Of a stretch of DNA of 26,379 bases, positions 4,197 to 13,800 are shown in pieces. Below the pieces are notes generated by a model that made no database searches, had not been told where the DNA came from, and saw only the letters and a program-made list of their open reading frames with translations. The stretch is taken from IMG/VR virus record IMGVR_UViG_3300022602_000363, positions 1-26,379 of that record; one strand, given 5' to 3'. Numbering within the stretch: the first letter of the stretch is position 1; each line of letters starts with the position of its first letter. Source of the DNA: a virus. A program made the translations under genes and the position numbers.

Positions 4197-7100
4197 ATGT
4201 CAACAACATTAGAGTTTGATCTTAAAGTTGCTGAACAAGGCTTGGCTATAGATCAAGCAAGACTTGCCAAGGTAACAGCCGCAAGAAATGCCGCAGCATC
4301 GGTTGGCGAAGATACCAGTGACTTTGATGCACAGATTGCTCAATTGCAAGCTGATGTAGATGCCGGTGAAGCCGACGTCATTGACGCACAAGCTGCTATT
4401 GAAGATCAAAAGCAAGCCGATGAAGGCGATACTGCGGATACCGCAGTAGAAGACAGCGGGGATGAAACAGATAAAGAAGACTTGTCTGAAGATGAACAGC
4501 AACAAGTCAACGACAGTGAAAAAGGCGCAGACGAAAATCCGCCAATTGTCACAGCCAGTGGCGCAGACTTAGATGCTGCCTTTGCAGCAGAAGAACCTGC
4601 AACAAAACCCGAAGCCGCTGCACAAGAAGAAAAAGCAAAAAAAGCAGTTGACCCAGTTCCTACCAGAACTCCAAGAACAAATCCTCTGCATCAATTTGCT
4701 ACCTATACCTATAGTATAGCTCTTTACATTCTCACAGAATCTGACATTAATCAGTTGTCTACTAGTCCCGGCACTTGGGCTCCTGGGGCAACTGGTGCTA
4801 ACTGTTTGATTGCCAGTGGTGGTAAAAATTCTGGGCAGTATGCTCGCAATGAAAATTTCAAAGAAGACTTTTACTTTGATAATCTGCAGATGACTACAGT
4901 TATTGGACTTAACAGTCGAAGCAAAGCAACAAATGCAATTGATTTGAGTTTTACAGTGATTGAGCCTTATGGTATGAGCTTACTAGATCGTATCATGGCC
5001 GCGGCTGATGGAATCAAAGCACCTAACTTTAAAGCGATGCCTTATCTATTGGAAATTGATTTCTATGGATATGATGACACAGGTGCAGTATACAAGGTTG
5101 CAGAACAGCGTAAACGTATACCTATACAGATCATTGAAATTAAAGTTAAGATGAACACCAAGGGTGCTGAATACGCAATCAAAGCAGTACCCTGGAATCA
5201 TCAGGCACTAAGTCAAAGTGCAGCAACAACACCTATTAACATTGAAGTGGCTGCTGCAACAGTGGCAGAGTTCTTTGCAAACAACGATGATGATTTTAGT
5301 TCTGTTACACAACAGGATCTAGCCAAAGCAAACTCAGCCGATACTAATCAACGCATTGAAAAAGAAACTGAAGTACAAACAGATCAGCACGGTGCAAAAA
5401 ATGCTAAAAACGATCCTAGGTCATTAACCTATGATCCGACACCTGATAAATCTGCACGTACTCCTAAGCAAGCAGATACTCTTAAAGAAAATCAAGCAAT
5501 CATTGCTAAAGCCTATGCAGTAAAAAGCTACTGCGGTGGTGTTAATGGTTGGTTCACTGACTTAACAGCTAAACGCTTACGAGCAGTACCGGATTCTATA
5601 TTTGTAGAGTTCCACGGCAGTGATGAAGTTCCTGTTGAAAAAATACGTGATGCAAAGATTACTGTACCAGAGCGCAAGGATGTAAGTAGAAGTGCAACCA
5701 CTGACGCTGATCCAAAAGCAGCAGCAGCCGCAGCGGCAAATCCTACTAACAAGGTATTCAGTGATGCTTCTGCTTTCCCGGTATCTGCAGGTACAAGTAT
5801 TCCGCATGTAATTGATATGGTGATGCGTAACAGCTCTTACATTACAGATCAAATAACTGACCCTAAAGATACTAAACCAGAAGAGATTGCAGAAAAACTT
5901 CAAAAGCCACTCTACTGGTATAAGGTTATTCCATCTGTGGAAGTAGGCAAGTACGATTACTCAGTCAACAAGTTTTCTACAAAAACAACCTATCATGTTG
6001 TTCCTTATATTGTTTACGACAGTAAACATCCCAACGGTCCTGCACTAGCACCACAAGGCGCAGTTAAAGAATATTCATATACCTACACAGGTAAGAACAT
6101 TGACATCTTAGATTTGCAAATTGACTTTGATACCTTGTTCTACACAGCAGTTACAGCAGGTTCCGCTAAGTGGCAAGCTGACCAAATACAAAAAGCAAAA
6201 GAACAATTAGATGACGCACAGAATACAGCTAGTTCTAGTAGCGAAGCAGCTAGAGAACTAGTTAATCGTCAATTACGATTAGTATCTGCACAGCCACAAC
6301 AACAAGGCTTAGGTGGACAACAAGGTTCTGCACAACAGGTATTGGCTGGTGACGTGCAAAAGAGTCAGTACAGCAACAGCCGCGGCGACATGCTTAACTT
6401 GAAGTTAAAGATCGTCGGCGATCCCGAACTGATCAAACAAGACGATATCTATACTAATCCTAATCAAGGTGGTTACGCTGATCAGGTATCAAAAGACATT
6501 ATGCCACAGAACGGCAGCGTACCCATGGATGATGGAGAAGTTATTGCACAGGTTAACTTCCGCACTATTGTGGACATGGATGAAACTACTGGCTTGCCTA
6601 GACAGGGCGCATTAGCAGACAAGAGCGTGTTCTCGGGCTTGTATCGTATGCTAACAGTAGCAAATACATTCCAAGCTGGTAAGTTTGAACAGACAATTGA
6701 CATGGTGCGTGTACCAGATCCTGTTCCGACTAAAACAGAAACCACACCTCCAGCTAAAACAGAGACTAATGCAGCGACTGGACCAGATCCTAGTTCAAGA
6801 ACAGTTGCCAGCGGAGCGTCCGGTGATGATCTAGCAGCCTTCTATGATGCAGGACCTGCACCTAGTCCCGATCCGGGCGAAGGTGGTACAAACTTGTTTG
6901 CAGACCAAGAACCTAGCGACTCGCAAGATGAAGTCATTGACGAACCACCATCAACTAGTGAAGAAGATGGTTGGTATGATGTAGACACAAATCCTGACAC
7001 AGAAGAAGTGTCAGCGGACGATTGGTGGAACAGCGGCGACGAAGTACCACTAGATCCAATTCAAACAGACGTAATACAAATAGATGAAAATCTGGCTTAA
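4197..7100 (+). CDS. Baseplate hub-like structural protein (gp27 position) with acidic tails
   Basis: A 967-residue structural protein in the gp27 position, just before the gp5 spike. Residues 1-155 are not hub-like: they start with a probable coiled coil (about 5-70, heptad Leu/Ala/Ile) and continue as a highly acidic Ala/Glu/Asp stretch. The folded core begins at N162 (NPLHQFATYTYSIALYIL). It contains FYFDNLQMTTVIGLNSR, FTVIEPYGMSLLDRIM and PYLLEIDFYGYDD, and ends near 840 with FSGLYRMLTVANTF and FEQTIDMVRV, a closing pattern shared by many tail hub proteins. A run of Ala lies near 505-512. Residues 842-967 form a second acidic, Pro/Thr/Ser-rich tail with several Trp. T4 gp27 has 391 residues, and I see no direct sequence match to it. 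The hub assignment therefore rests on position and the C-terminal pattern. Start ATG 4197 follows gp53 by 3 bases. Confidence 0.55.
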   Translation: MSTTLEFDLKVAEQGLAIDQARLAKVTAARNAAASVGEDTSDFDAQIAQLQADVDAGEADVIDAQAAIEDQKQADEGDTADTAVEDSGDETDKEDLSEDEQQQVNDSEKGADENPPIVTASGADLDAAFAAEEPATKPEAAAQEEKAKKAVDPVPTRTPRTNPLHQFATYTYSIALYILTESDINQLSTSPGTWAPGATGANCLIASGGKNSGQYARNENFKEDFYFDNLQMTTVIGLNSRSKATNAIDLSFTVIEPYGMSLLDRIMAAADGIKAPNFKAMPYLLEIDFYGYDDTGAVYKVAEQRKRIPIQIIEIKVKMNTKGAEYAIKAVPWNHQALSQSAATTPINIEVAAATVAEFFANNDDDFSSVTQQDLAKANSADTNQRIEKETEVQTDQHGAKNAKNDPRSLTYDPTPDKSARTPKQADTLKENQAIIAKAYAVKSYCGGVNGWFTDLTAKRLRAVPDSIFVEFHGSDEVPVEKIRDAKITVPERKDVSRSATTDADPKAAAAAAANPTNKVFSDASAFPVSAGTSIPHVIDMVMRNSSYITDQITDPKDTKPEEIAEKLQKPLYWYKVIPSVEVGKYDYSVNKFSTKTTYHVVPYIVYDSKHPNGPALAPQGAVKEYSYTYTGKNIDILDLQIDFDTLFYTAVTAGSAKWQADQIQKAKEQLDDAQNTASSSSEAARELVNRQLRLVSAQPQQQGLGGQQGSAQQVLAGDVQKSQYSNSRGDMLNLKLKIVGDPELIKQDDIYTNPNQGGYADQVSKDIMPQNGSVPMDDGEVIAQVNFRTIVDMDETTGLPRQGALADKSVFSGLYRMLTVANTFQAGKFEQTIDMVRVPDPVPTKTETTPPAKTETNAATGPDPSSRTVASGASGDDLAAFYDAGPAPSPDPGEGGTNLFADQEPSDSQDEVIDEPPSTSEEDGWYDVDTNPDTEEVSADDWWNSGDEVPLDPIQTDVIQIDENLA

Positions 7101-7109
7101 GGAATTTCG

Positions 7110-10100
7110 ATGGGAACCGATAGTAGACAAGGCGTAAAATTACCAGACTGGGCAGACCAGAATAAAGCCTACGGCATGAAATTCAATCCCGGCACCTATG
7201 CTGGTATTGTTAAACAAAACGTAGATCCACTACGCATGGGACGTTTGCGTGTGTGGTTACCTGACTACGGTGGCAACGAGGATGATGAAAAAAGCTGGAA
7301 ATGGGTTACCTACGCTAGCCCATTTTATGGATCTACACACAACCCTAGTAGGAACACAGACAACACAGACCAACAGTCCGAGCACACCTACGGTATGTGG
7401 TTTGTTCCACCGGACTTAGGCAACACCGTACTTTGCACATTTGTTAACGGAGACCCGGGGCGCGGATATTGGTTTGCAGTAGCCACAGACAAGCGACTGA
7501 GCCACAACATGGTTCCGGGTGTAGCAACACGCTTTGCTGACCAAGTTGATAAAATTAGTGTTGGTGGACTTGCTGAAGCTAGTTTGTCACGCACTGATCA
7601 TAAACCTTACTTGCCTTTAAGTGAGTTTAACGAAAGCAGAGAAAGCAACATCAACGGAACTTTCCTTGCTAACAAATTACCGGTACACGAATATCAAGCT
7701 GAAATTATCATCAACCAAGGTCTTGACACAGACCCTGTGCGTGGCGCAACAACATCTAGCAGTTTACGTGAGGCACCAAGTGGGGTATTTGGTATCAGTA
7801 CTCCTGGTCGCTCATCTAACCCAACTGATGTAACTCCTACTATACGCCGCGGAGGTCATAGCTTTGTCATGGACGATGGCGCAGCAGATGGTACAGATCA
7901 AGCCATTAGATTGCGTACAGCAGGTGGTCATCAACTGTTGATGAATGACAAAGAGCAGGTTCTGTATATTGCAAATGCCGCAGGAACCAGCTGGTTAGAA
8001 TTTGACAGCGGCGGCGGCATACAGATGTACAGCACTAACGGCTATTCTGTACGCACACAAGGCACACTAAACCTACATAGTGATACCACAGTTAACATTC
8101 AAGGTTCCACTATTAACATCAAAGCAGTTGCTGGTATGAAAGTTGCAACACAAACACTAGACATACGCAGCAGCGGTAACATGAGTTTGTTTGGTGCTAA
8201 AGTAGGAATTGGATCAGGTGGATCCACAAGTCTAACCAGTGGCGGCACAGTGGGCGTGGGCGCCAACGGCACATTGCTACTACACGGCGCAGCAATTAAA
8301 CTAAATGACGGCGATGTCGCACAGGTTCCAGATCCAGGAGATCTAACAAGCTACCTACACCACGACGCAAACAAAACACCAATTGGACTTTGGGAAGAAG
8401 CAGCAGGTACGCTTACTAGTATTGTTACTAAAGCGCCAACCCACGAGCCATACGATCGCGGCGCCCCTGTGGTACCGGCTTCGTCAGTATCTTTATCTGC
8501 GGTAAAGAATGTGTGTTCAGATCAAGCAGGGCCAACAACATCAGCAGGACAAGTAAGTCCAGGCGGAGCAGGGCCATTTGGCGATTACATTGCTGGCTTT
8601 GAATCTAGTAGCGTGGGGTACAATGCATTTAACCGTGGATCAAGTCCTCCTGCAGGCACAGGTAGTCCACGTGAAACAATGAACTTGGAAAACATGACCA
8701 TTGACGCAATTCTAGCAGCAATGGCCAGTTCAGACCCACGACAACGATTGTTTGCAGTGGGCCGTTACCAATGTATTCCTACTACACTAAAAGGCGCATG
8801 TTCTAAGTTAGGTATTCCTACAAGTTCTAAGTTTACTAGAGATATACAAGATAACATTTTTGTAAACTACCTATGCAAAACAAAACAACCTAAGATTGGC
8901 ACATACTTGGGCGGTAGCGATCCAAACAATGAAGCAGCATTGCTGAATGCATGTAGTGCAGCAGCGGGCGAATGGGCAAGTATCGAAGATCCGCAACTAA
9001 CACCTCCACGTGGACGTTATGACGGTCAAGGTACTAATCATGCCTACGGCAAAACAGCAGCAACTAAAGAAGCTCTTAAAGCACAGTGGAACTTCCTGCA
9101 CAAGCAAGGCGGTGGCGTTGTTACTACTGGCAGTGGTAGTGTATTAACTGACGGGTCTGGTAATCCTGTAAAAACTGGAACTAGTTCCGAATCTACAGTA
9201 GAAGCTGGTATACAAGCAGCAAGCGGTCAAAACGTAACCAAGCAAGCTCCTGCAGAGCTAATGAAACGTTCTAATACTCCAAACACCGGAGCAACAGTAT
9301 CGCCTATTGGCACATATGGTAAAGATGATTACATCGCTGGACTAGAGGCAACACAAGTATCTGCACTAATGACACAGATTGCTTTTAGCGAAAGCGATTT
9401 TGCTAGCGATTACAATGGTGGCGCACTAATTGGGCGTTATGGCGCAAATGCAGTTATGCTAGCCGAATACGGTTATATTAAACCTGACTATCTAACACGC
9501 TACAAGTCAGAAGCTATTGTCGATGCTAATGCATGGACTGGAAAAGACGGCGTATCTAGCATCAAAGACTTTTTAAATTCCACAGCAGCACAAGACTTAA
9601 TTATGGCTACATTTATACAAGATGCGTATAAAGCACTGAGCAAGTCTACCCCGGCTGGAATTAAAAATGGCGACAGTATATGTACAGTAGCAGGTATGAT
9701 CTATGTGACTTACTTGTTTAGAAGTGCAACAGCCAAGAATGTTGGGGACAATATGGATGCAATGGTTGGCGAAGCAGTTAACTGGAGAAAGAACAACAGT
9801 GGCGTAACCTTTGCAGGCAAAACACCAATTGAAGTCTACAATGAAGGACGTTATGCAATCGACGTACTAAGTGTTGCTGGACAAGCAGCTACAGAAACAT
9901 CGCCAAGTACCACAGGTATTGTACCTGAAGATGTACTGGCATTTGGTACAGGTGCAAACAATAACAGAGCTAGTTTTGATACTTGTGCTACCAGCTTCAA
10001 GAATGCATTGCTATCAGCAGCACAAGCATACAAAACAGCAAGTGGTAAGAAGATTACAGTTGCTAGTTTGTATAGAAGCCAAGCTGACCAAGAACGATTA

Positions 10101-10376
10101 TATAATCAATGGAAAGCAGCAGGCGGAGGCCCAGGTGTACCAACAGCAGGTGGCATTACAACTCCCGCACTACCAGTTAACATGGGTGGTAAACTTAACT
10201 CCCACGGTGAAGGCGTTGCTATTGACTGTGGACAACAAGCAGCAGAAGTTGCTAGAACCATTGACTTGTCTAAATTTGGACTACGTTGGGGCGGCACATT
10301 CAGTACTCCTGACCCAGTACACTTGCAGTTGGCCAGCTGGACACCGGGCGCAAAAGCACCAGCGAATAGCGACTAA
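7110..10376 (+). CDS. 5: gp5 baseplate spike with three putative cell-wall hydrolase domains
   Basis: The central spike that pierces the cell envelope. Residues about 25-140 form the gp5 OB-fold (GTYAGIVKQNVDPLRMGRLR, WFVPPDLGNTVLCTF). Residues about 250-410 show short alternating strands typical of the VgrG/gp5 triple beta-helix. Three enzyme-like domains follow. First is a lysozyme/muramidase-like domain at about 488-665, with E498 and FAVGRYQCIPTTL (549-561). Second is a transglycosylase-like domain at about 739-922, with FSESDF (E761) and IGRYGANAVML. Third is an M15-type peptidase at about 945-1080, with zinc ligands H1032 and D1039 in SHGEGVAID and H1071 in DPVHLQL. Ser/Gly/Thr-rich linkers separate them. 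T4 gp5 has 575 residues and a single lysozyme domain placed before the helix. An AAGGA site precedes the ATG. Enzyme activities are inferred from motifs only; the fold of the second domain is the least certain. Confidence 0.85.
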   Translation: MGTDSRQGVKLPDWADQNKAYGMKFNPGTYAGIVKQNVDPLRMGRLRVWLPDYGGNEDDEKSWKWVTYASPFYGSTHNPSRNTDNTDQQSEHTYGMWFVPPDLGNTVLCTFVNGDPGRGYWFAVATDKRLSHNMVPGVATRFADQVDKISVGGLAEASLSRTDHKPYLPLSEFNESRESNINGTFLANKLPVHEYQAEIIINQGLDTDPVRGATTSSSLREAPSGVFGISTPGRSSNPTDVTPTIRRGGHSFVMDDGAADGTDQAIRLRTAGGHQLLMNDKEQVLYIANAAGTSWLEFDSGGGIQMYSTNGYSVRTQGTLNLHSDTTVNIQGSTINIKAVAGMKVATQTLDIRSSGNMSLFGAKVGIGSGGSTSLTSGGTVGVGANGTLLLHGAAIKLNDGDVAQVPDPGDLTSYLHHDANKTPIGLWEEAAGTLTSIVTKAPTHEPYDRGAPVVPASSVSLSAVKNVCSDQAGPTTSAGQVSPGGAGPFGDYIAGFESSSVGYNAFNRGSSPPAGTGSPRETMNLENMTIDAILAAMASSDPRQRLFAVGRYQCIPTTLKGACSKLGIPTSSKFTRDIQDNIFVNYLCKTKQPKIGTYLGGSDPNNEAALLNACSAAAGEWASIEDPQLTPPRGRYDGQGTNHAYGKTAATKEALKAQWNFLHKQGGGVVTTGSGSVLTDGSGNPVKTGTSSESTVEAGIQAASGQNVTKQAPAELMKRSNTPNTGATVSPIGTYGKDDYIAGLEATQVSALMTQIAFSESDFASDYNGGALIGRYGANAVMLAEYGYIKPDYLTRYKSEAIVDANAWTGKDGVSSIKDFLNSTAAQDLIMATFIQDAYKALSKSTPAGIKNGDSICTVAGMIYVTYLFRSATAKNVGDNMDAMVGEAVNWRKNNSGVTFAGKTPIEVYNEGRYAIDVLSVAGQAATETSPSTTGIVPEDVLAFGTGANNNRASFDTCATSFKNALLSAAQAYKTASGKKITVASLYRSQADQERLYNQWKAAGGGPGVPTAGGITTPALPVNMGGKLNSHGEGVAIDCGQQAAEVARTIDLSKFGLRWGGTFSTPDPVHLQLASWTPGAKAPANSD

Positions 10377-10384
10377 ATACTGTT

Positions 10385-10759
10385 ATGAGTACATACCGCG
10401 GCTTTAGCACCATTAACTCCAGTAAGCGTTTTAAACTTACGGATGCTGATTTGATTAAACAAGATTTGGTTAATAACTTCAATATCCGTAAGGGCGAGAA
10501 GCTGATGCAACCAAATTTTGGTACAATCATCTGGGGTCTGTTATTTGAGCCGCTAACTGACGCATTGAAAAATGCTGTAGTTGCTGACATAACACAAATC
10601 ATTAACTATGATCCTCGTGTAAACGTCAACGATGTGCAGGTAAACGAGCAAGAACATGGCTTGCAAATCTTAATTTCGTTAACATATTCAAACACAAATC
10701 AGACTGACGCATTGTTTTTGAACTTCAACGGTAATACACAAAAGCTGACCTACGCTTAA
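10385..10759 (+). CDS. 25: gp25 baseplate wedge protein
   Basis: A 124-residue wedge protein of the gp25 family, shared by contractile tails, type VI secretion (TssE) and related injection systems. In the family it sits in the inner baseplate, touches gp6 and gp53, and starts sheath polymerisation. Family signs are FKLTDADLIKQDLVNNFNI, then RKGEKLMQPNFGTIIWGLLF, then the EPLTDALKN turn and a central DPRVNVNDVQV strand. The EP of FEP is kept, while the following residue is Leu where many relatives have another residue. The length is close to that of T4 gp25 (132). The start lies 8 bases after the gp5 stop without a clear ribosome binding site, so translation is probably coupled to gp5. A late promoter for the next gene starts 21 bases after its stop. 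Confidence 0.93.
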   Translation: MSTYRGFSTINSSKRFKLTDADLIKQDLVNNFNIRKGEKLMQPNFGTIIWGLLFEPLTDALKNAVVADITQIINYDPRVNVNDVQVNEQEHGLQILISLTYSNTNQTDALFLNFNGNTQKLTYA

Positions 10760-10780
10760 TATAAGCCGTTTTTGTACTAT

Positions 10781-10788
10781 TATAAATA
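10781..10788 (+). promoter_or_regulatory. T4-type late promoter for gp6 and the giant gene
   Basis: TATAAATACTACAATAAGG contains an exact T4 late box, 18 bases before the gp6 ATG at 10807. The leader includes TAAGG as a ribosome binding site. It lies in the only gap of any size (47 bases) in the baseplate operon and probably boosts expression of gp6 and the gene after it. Confidence 0.8.
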
Positions 10789-10806
10789 CTACAATAAGGT
10801 ACATAT

Positions 10807-13800
10807 ATGGCTTTAACCACTCGTCAAACTAGTCTTCTGATCCAGCAGGATTGGACAAAAATTTATCAGACATTCCAGTCAGCTGATTTTTCTAGCTACG
10901 ACTTCGAAACACTACGCAAGACAATGATCGATTACTTGCGTACCAACTATCCTGAAGATTTTAACGACTTCACTGACTCTAGTGAATACATTGCCCTAAT
11001 TGACCTTATTGCCTTTATGGGGCAAAGCATTGCTTTCCGTGCTGATTTGAACGCACGTGAAAACTTTATTGACACCGCACAACGCCAAGACAGCGTATTC
11101 AAACTAAGTCGTTTAGTTGGTTACAGTCCAAAACGTAATACTGGCGCCAGTGGCCTATTGAAAATTGATAATGTCAGCACCACAGAAACTATCTACGATA
11201 GTAACGGCACAGACCTAACAAACGTAGTTGTAAGCTGGAACGATAGCAGTAACGATAACTGGCAAGAACAAATGAACGCAATTTTAAATGCGACATTAGT
11301 TGATACACAAGTTATTGGTAAATCGGGCAGCTCCACTACAATCAACAACATTGCTACAGATACCTACAGTATTAGTATTGTACCTGGGCAAACACCTGTC
11401 TACAGTTTTAACGCCACAGTCGAAAACAAAACTATGGCATTTGAAGCAGTTAGTTCGTCAACAACTAACAGCACTACAATTTTTGAACCACCTCCTATCC
11501 CACGTAACATTTTTAACATCTTGTATCGTAACGATAGCTTGGGCAACAGCAGCAACAACACTGGATTCTTTATTCAGTTCAAACAAGGTACACTAAACAA
11601 GATTGATTTCAATCTAGCTGAAAGCATTCCTAACCGTACAGTTGCAGTTAACTTCAACAACATCAACAATGATGACACATGGTTGTATGGCTTAAACACA
11701 CAAGGTGCAGTATCCACAGCATGGACTAAAGTTAATGCCGTTGCTGGCGTTAACGTAACCTATAACCAAACTACAAACCGCAACATCTATCAAGTTAATA
11801 CTCGTGCTAGCGACCAAGTTGATTTAGTATTTGGTGATGGCGTATTTGCAAGTATTCCACAAGGTAACTATCGTTTCATCTATCGCCAAAGCAATGGTTT
11901 AAACTATAAAATTACCCCTAACGAAATTACAAGAATAAGCATTCCTATTGCTTATGTAAGCCGCAGCGGTCGTGTTGAAACTCTTACAGTTACAGCCAGC
12001 TTGAACTATACTGTATCTAACAGCTCAAGCTCAGAAACACTAAACTCTGTGCGCTCTAATGCACCACAAACATACTACACACAAAACCGTATGATTACTG
12101 GCGAGGATTATAACATCCTGCCATTTAGTTTGTTTAATAGTGTAGTTAAAGTAAAAGCAGCCAACCGTACTAGTTCAGGCGTAAGTCGTTTCTTGGACGT
12201 ACTAGACGTTACTGGAAAATATTCTAGTACCAACATTTTCTGCGATGACGGATATCTATATCGTGACACCAATGCTGGCGACCAATTTACATTCACTTTC
12301 CAAACAGTTGGTGATGTAAATGATATCATTGATAACGAACTACGTCCTATCCTAAGCCTGCAAAAAGTTACACATTTTAGATTGGAGAATACTCCACGCT
12401 ATCCTGTTACCAACGGAACAGGCATTGTAACTTGGAAGCATAATACTGATATTACTAATGGTAGTATTGGCAATATCATGGACAGCACAGGCAACACTCT
12501 GGTTAGCTTTGGTCCAGGACTTGCACCTACAAGCTCTAACCGTCAATACATTGAAGTTGGCGCAATGATTAAATTTACTGCGCCTGCTGGACAATATTTT
12601 ACAGCCCAGCGTGTATTGAAAACAGGCACAGCACAGTACCAAGGCGAGTCAAACTATATCTATGCTACAGTTGAATTGGTAAACGGTAACGCAGTTACAA
12701 TTAACGAACAAGTACCGACTGGCGCAATAGTTGCATACGTAGTGCCTAAGATGGCCAACGACTTTGCATTTTCATCTACCTACAGCGATGAAGCAACAAC
12801 ATCACGTTTGTCAACATTGATTCGCGGATATAACAGTTTTGGTATTCGCTACGACATTCCTACACGTACATGGAAGTTGATTACAATTTCCAATTTGGAC
12901 ACTATCAATCCGTTTAGCTTAACCTACGCAGGTGACGCCAGCGGTGGTGGATTAGACTCTAGTTGGTTGATTACAGTTATCTATAATAACGGTGTCTACA
13001 CAGTTAGCTATCGTGGCCTTAACTATGTATTTGAAAGTTTGGCAGAAACTACATTCTACTTTGACTCTAGCGTTAAAGTATATGACAGTAAGACTGCACA
13101 GACTGTACGTGACCAAATTAAAATTTTAAAAATCAATGCCGGTCCTGATTTATCAACACCACTAGGCCAAGATATCACATGGCAAATCTACAGCAACGTA
13201 GTTAGCACAGACGGATATCAAGACCCAAGTCGTGTGTTGGTTACATTCCCAGACAGTAACAACGATGGTATCCCAGACGATCCTGACTTGTTCCAAACTG
13301 TAGTAAACCCATCAATCAACTCTGCCAAGAAAGTTGTTTTCTTTACGCAGATGCCTGACCCAACCGATGGATCGTTTATTAACTTAGTTCCGGTTGACAA
13401 CAGCACAATCGTTACAGACTATACTACCAAGGCATCTATTTTATTAGTAGCCAGCAAATATAACGTGGGTACTGTATTCTATGCGTTTGCTGAAAACGTA
13501 TTCTACGAATTAACCAGCAATAGCCAAACATTACCGGCTGTGTCTGTATTAACAAATTACATTGCCTATGCTGGTCGCCAAGGCTTGAGCTTCCAATACA
13601 AGCACAACAGTCCTAACAATCGTCGTATTGACCCAAGTCCAAATAACATCATGGACTTGTACATTCTAACCAAAGAATACAGCACTGATTATGCTGCATG
13701 GTTAGCTGACACCAGCGGAACTCTAGTAGAACCAACACCGCCAACAACAGAAGAATTGTCTAGCGCATACCAAGCCCTGGACAATTACAAAGCATTGAGC

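Noticed and set aside
10372-10379. ACTAAATA as a late promoter for gp25
   Set aside because: It differs from TATAAATA at the start of the box and lies only about 6 bases before the gp25 ATG, so its transcript would have no leader. gp25 is more likely read through from gp5.
9871-10407. 178-codon plus-strand frame overlapping the gp5 end and the gp25 start
   Set aside because: It lies in a shifted frame inside gp5, has a Gln/Leu-rich composition without any recognisable domain, and gp5 is clearly real here through the M15 motifs.
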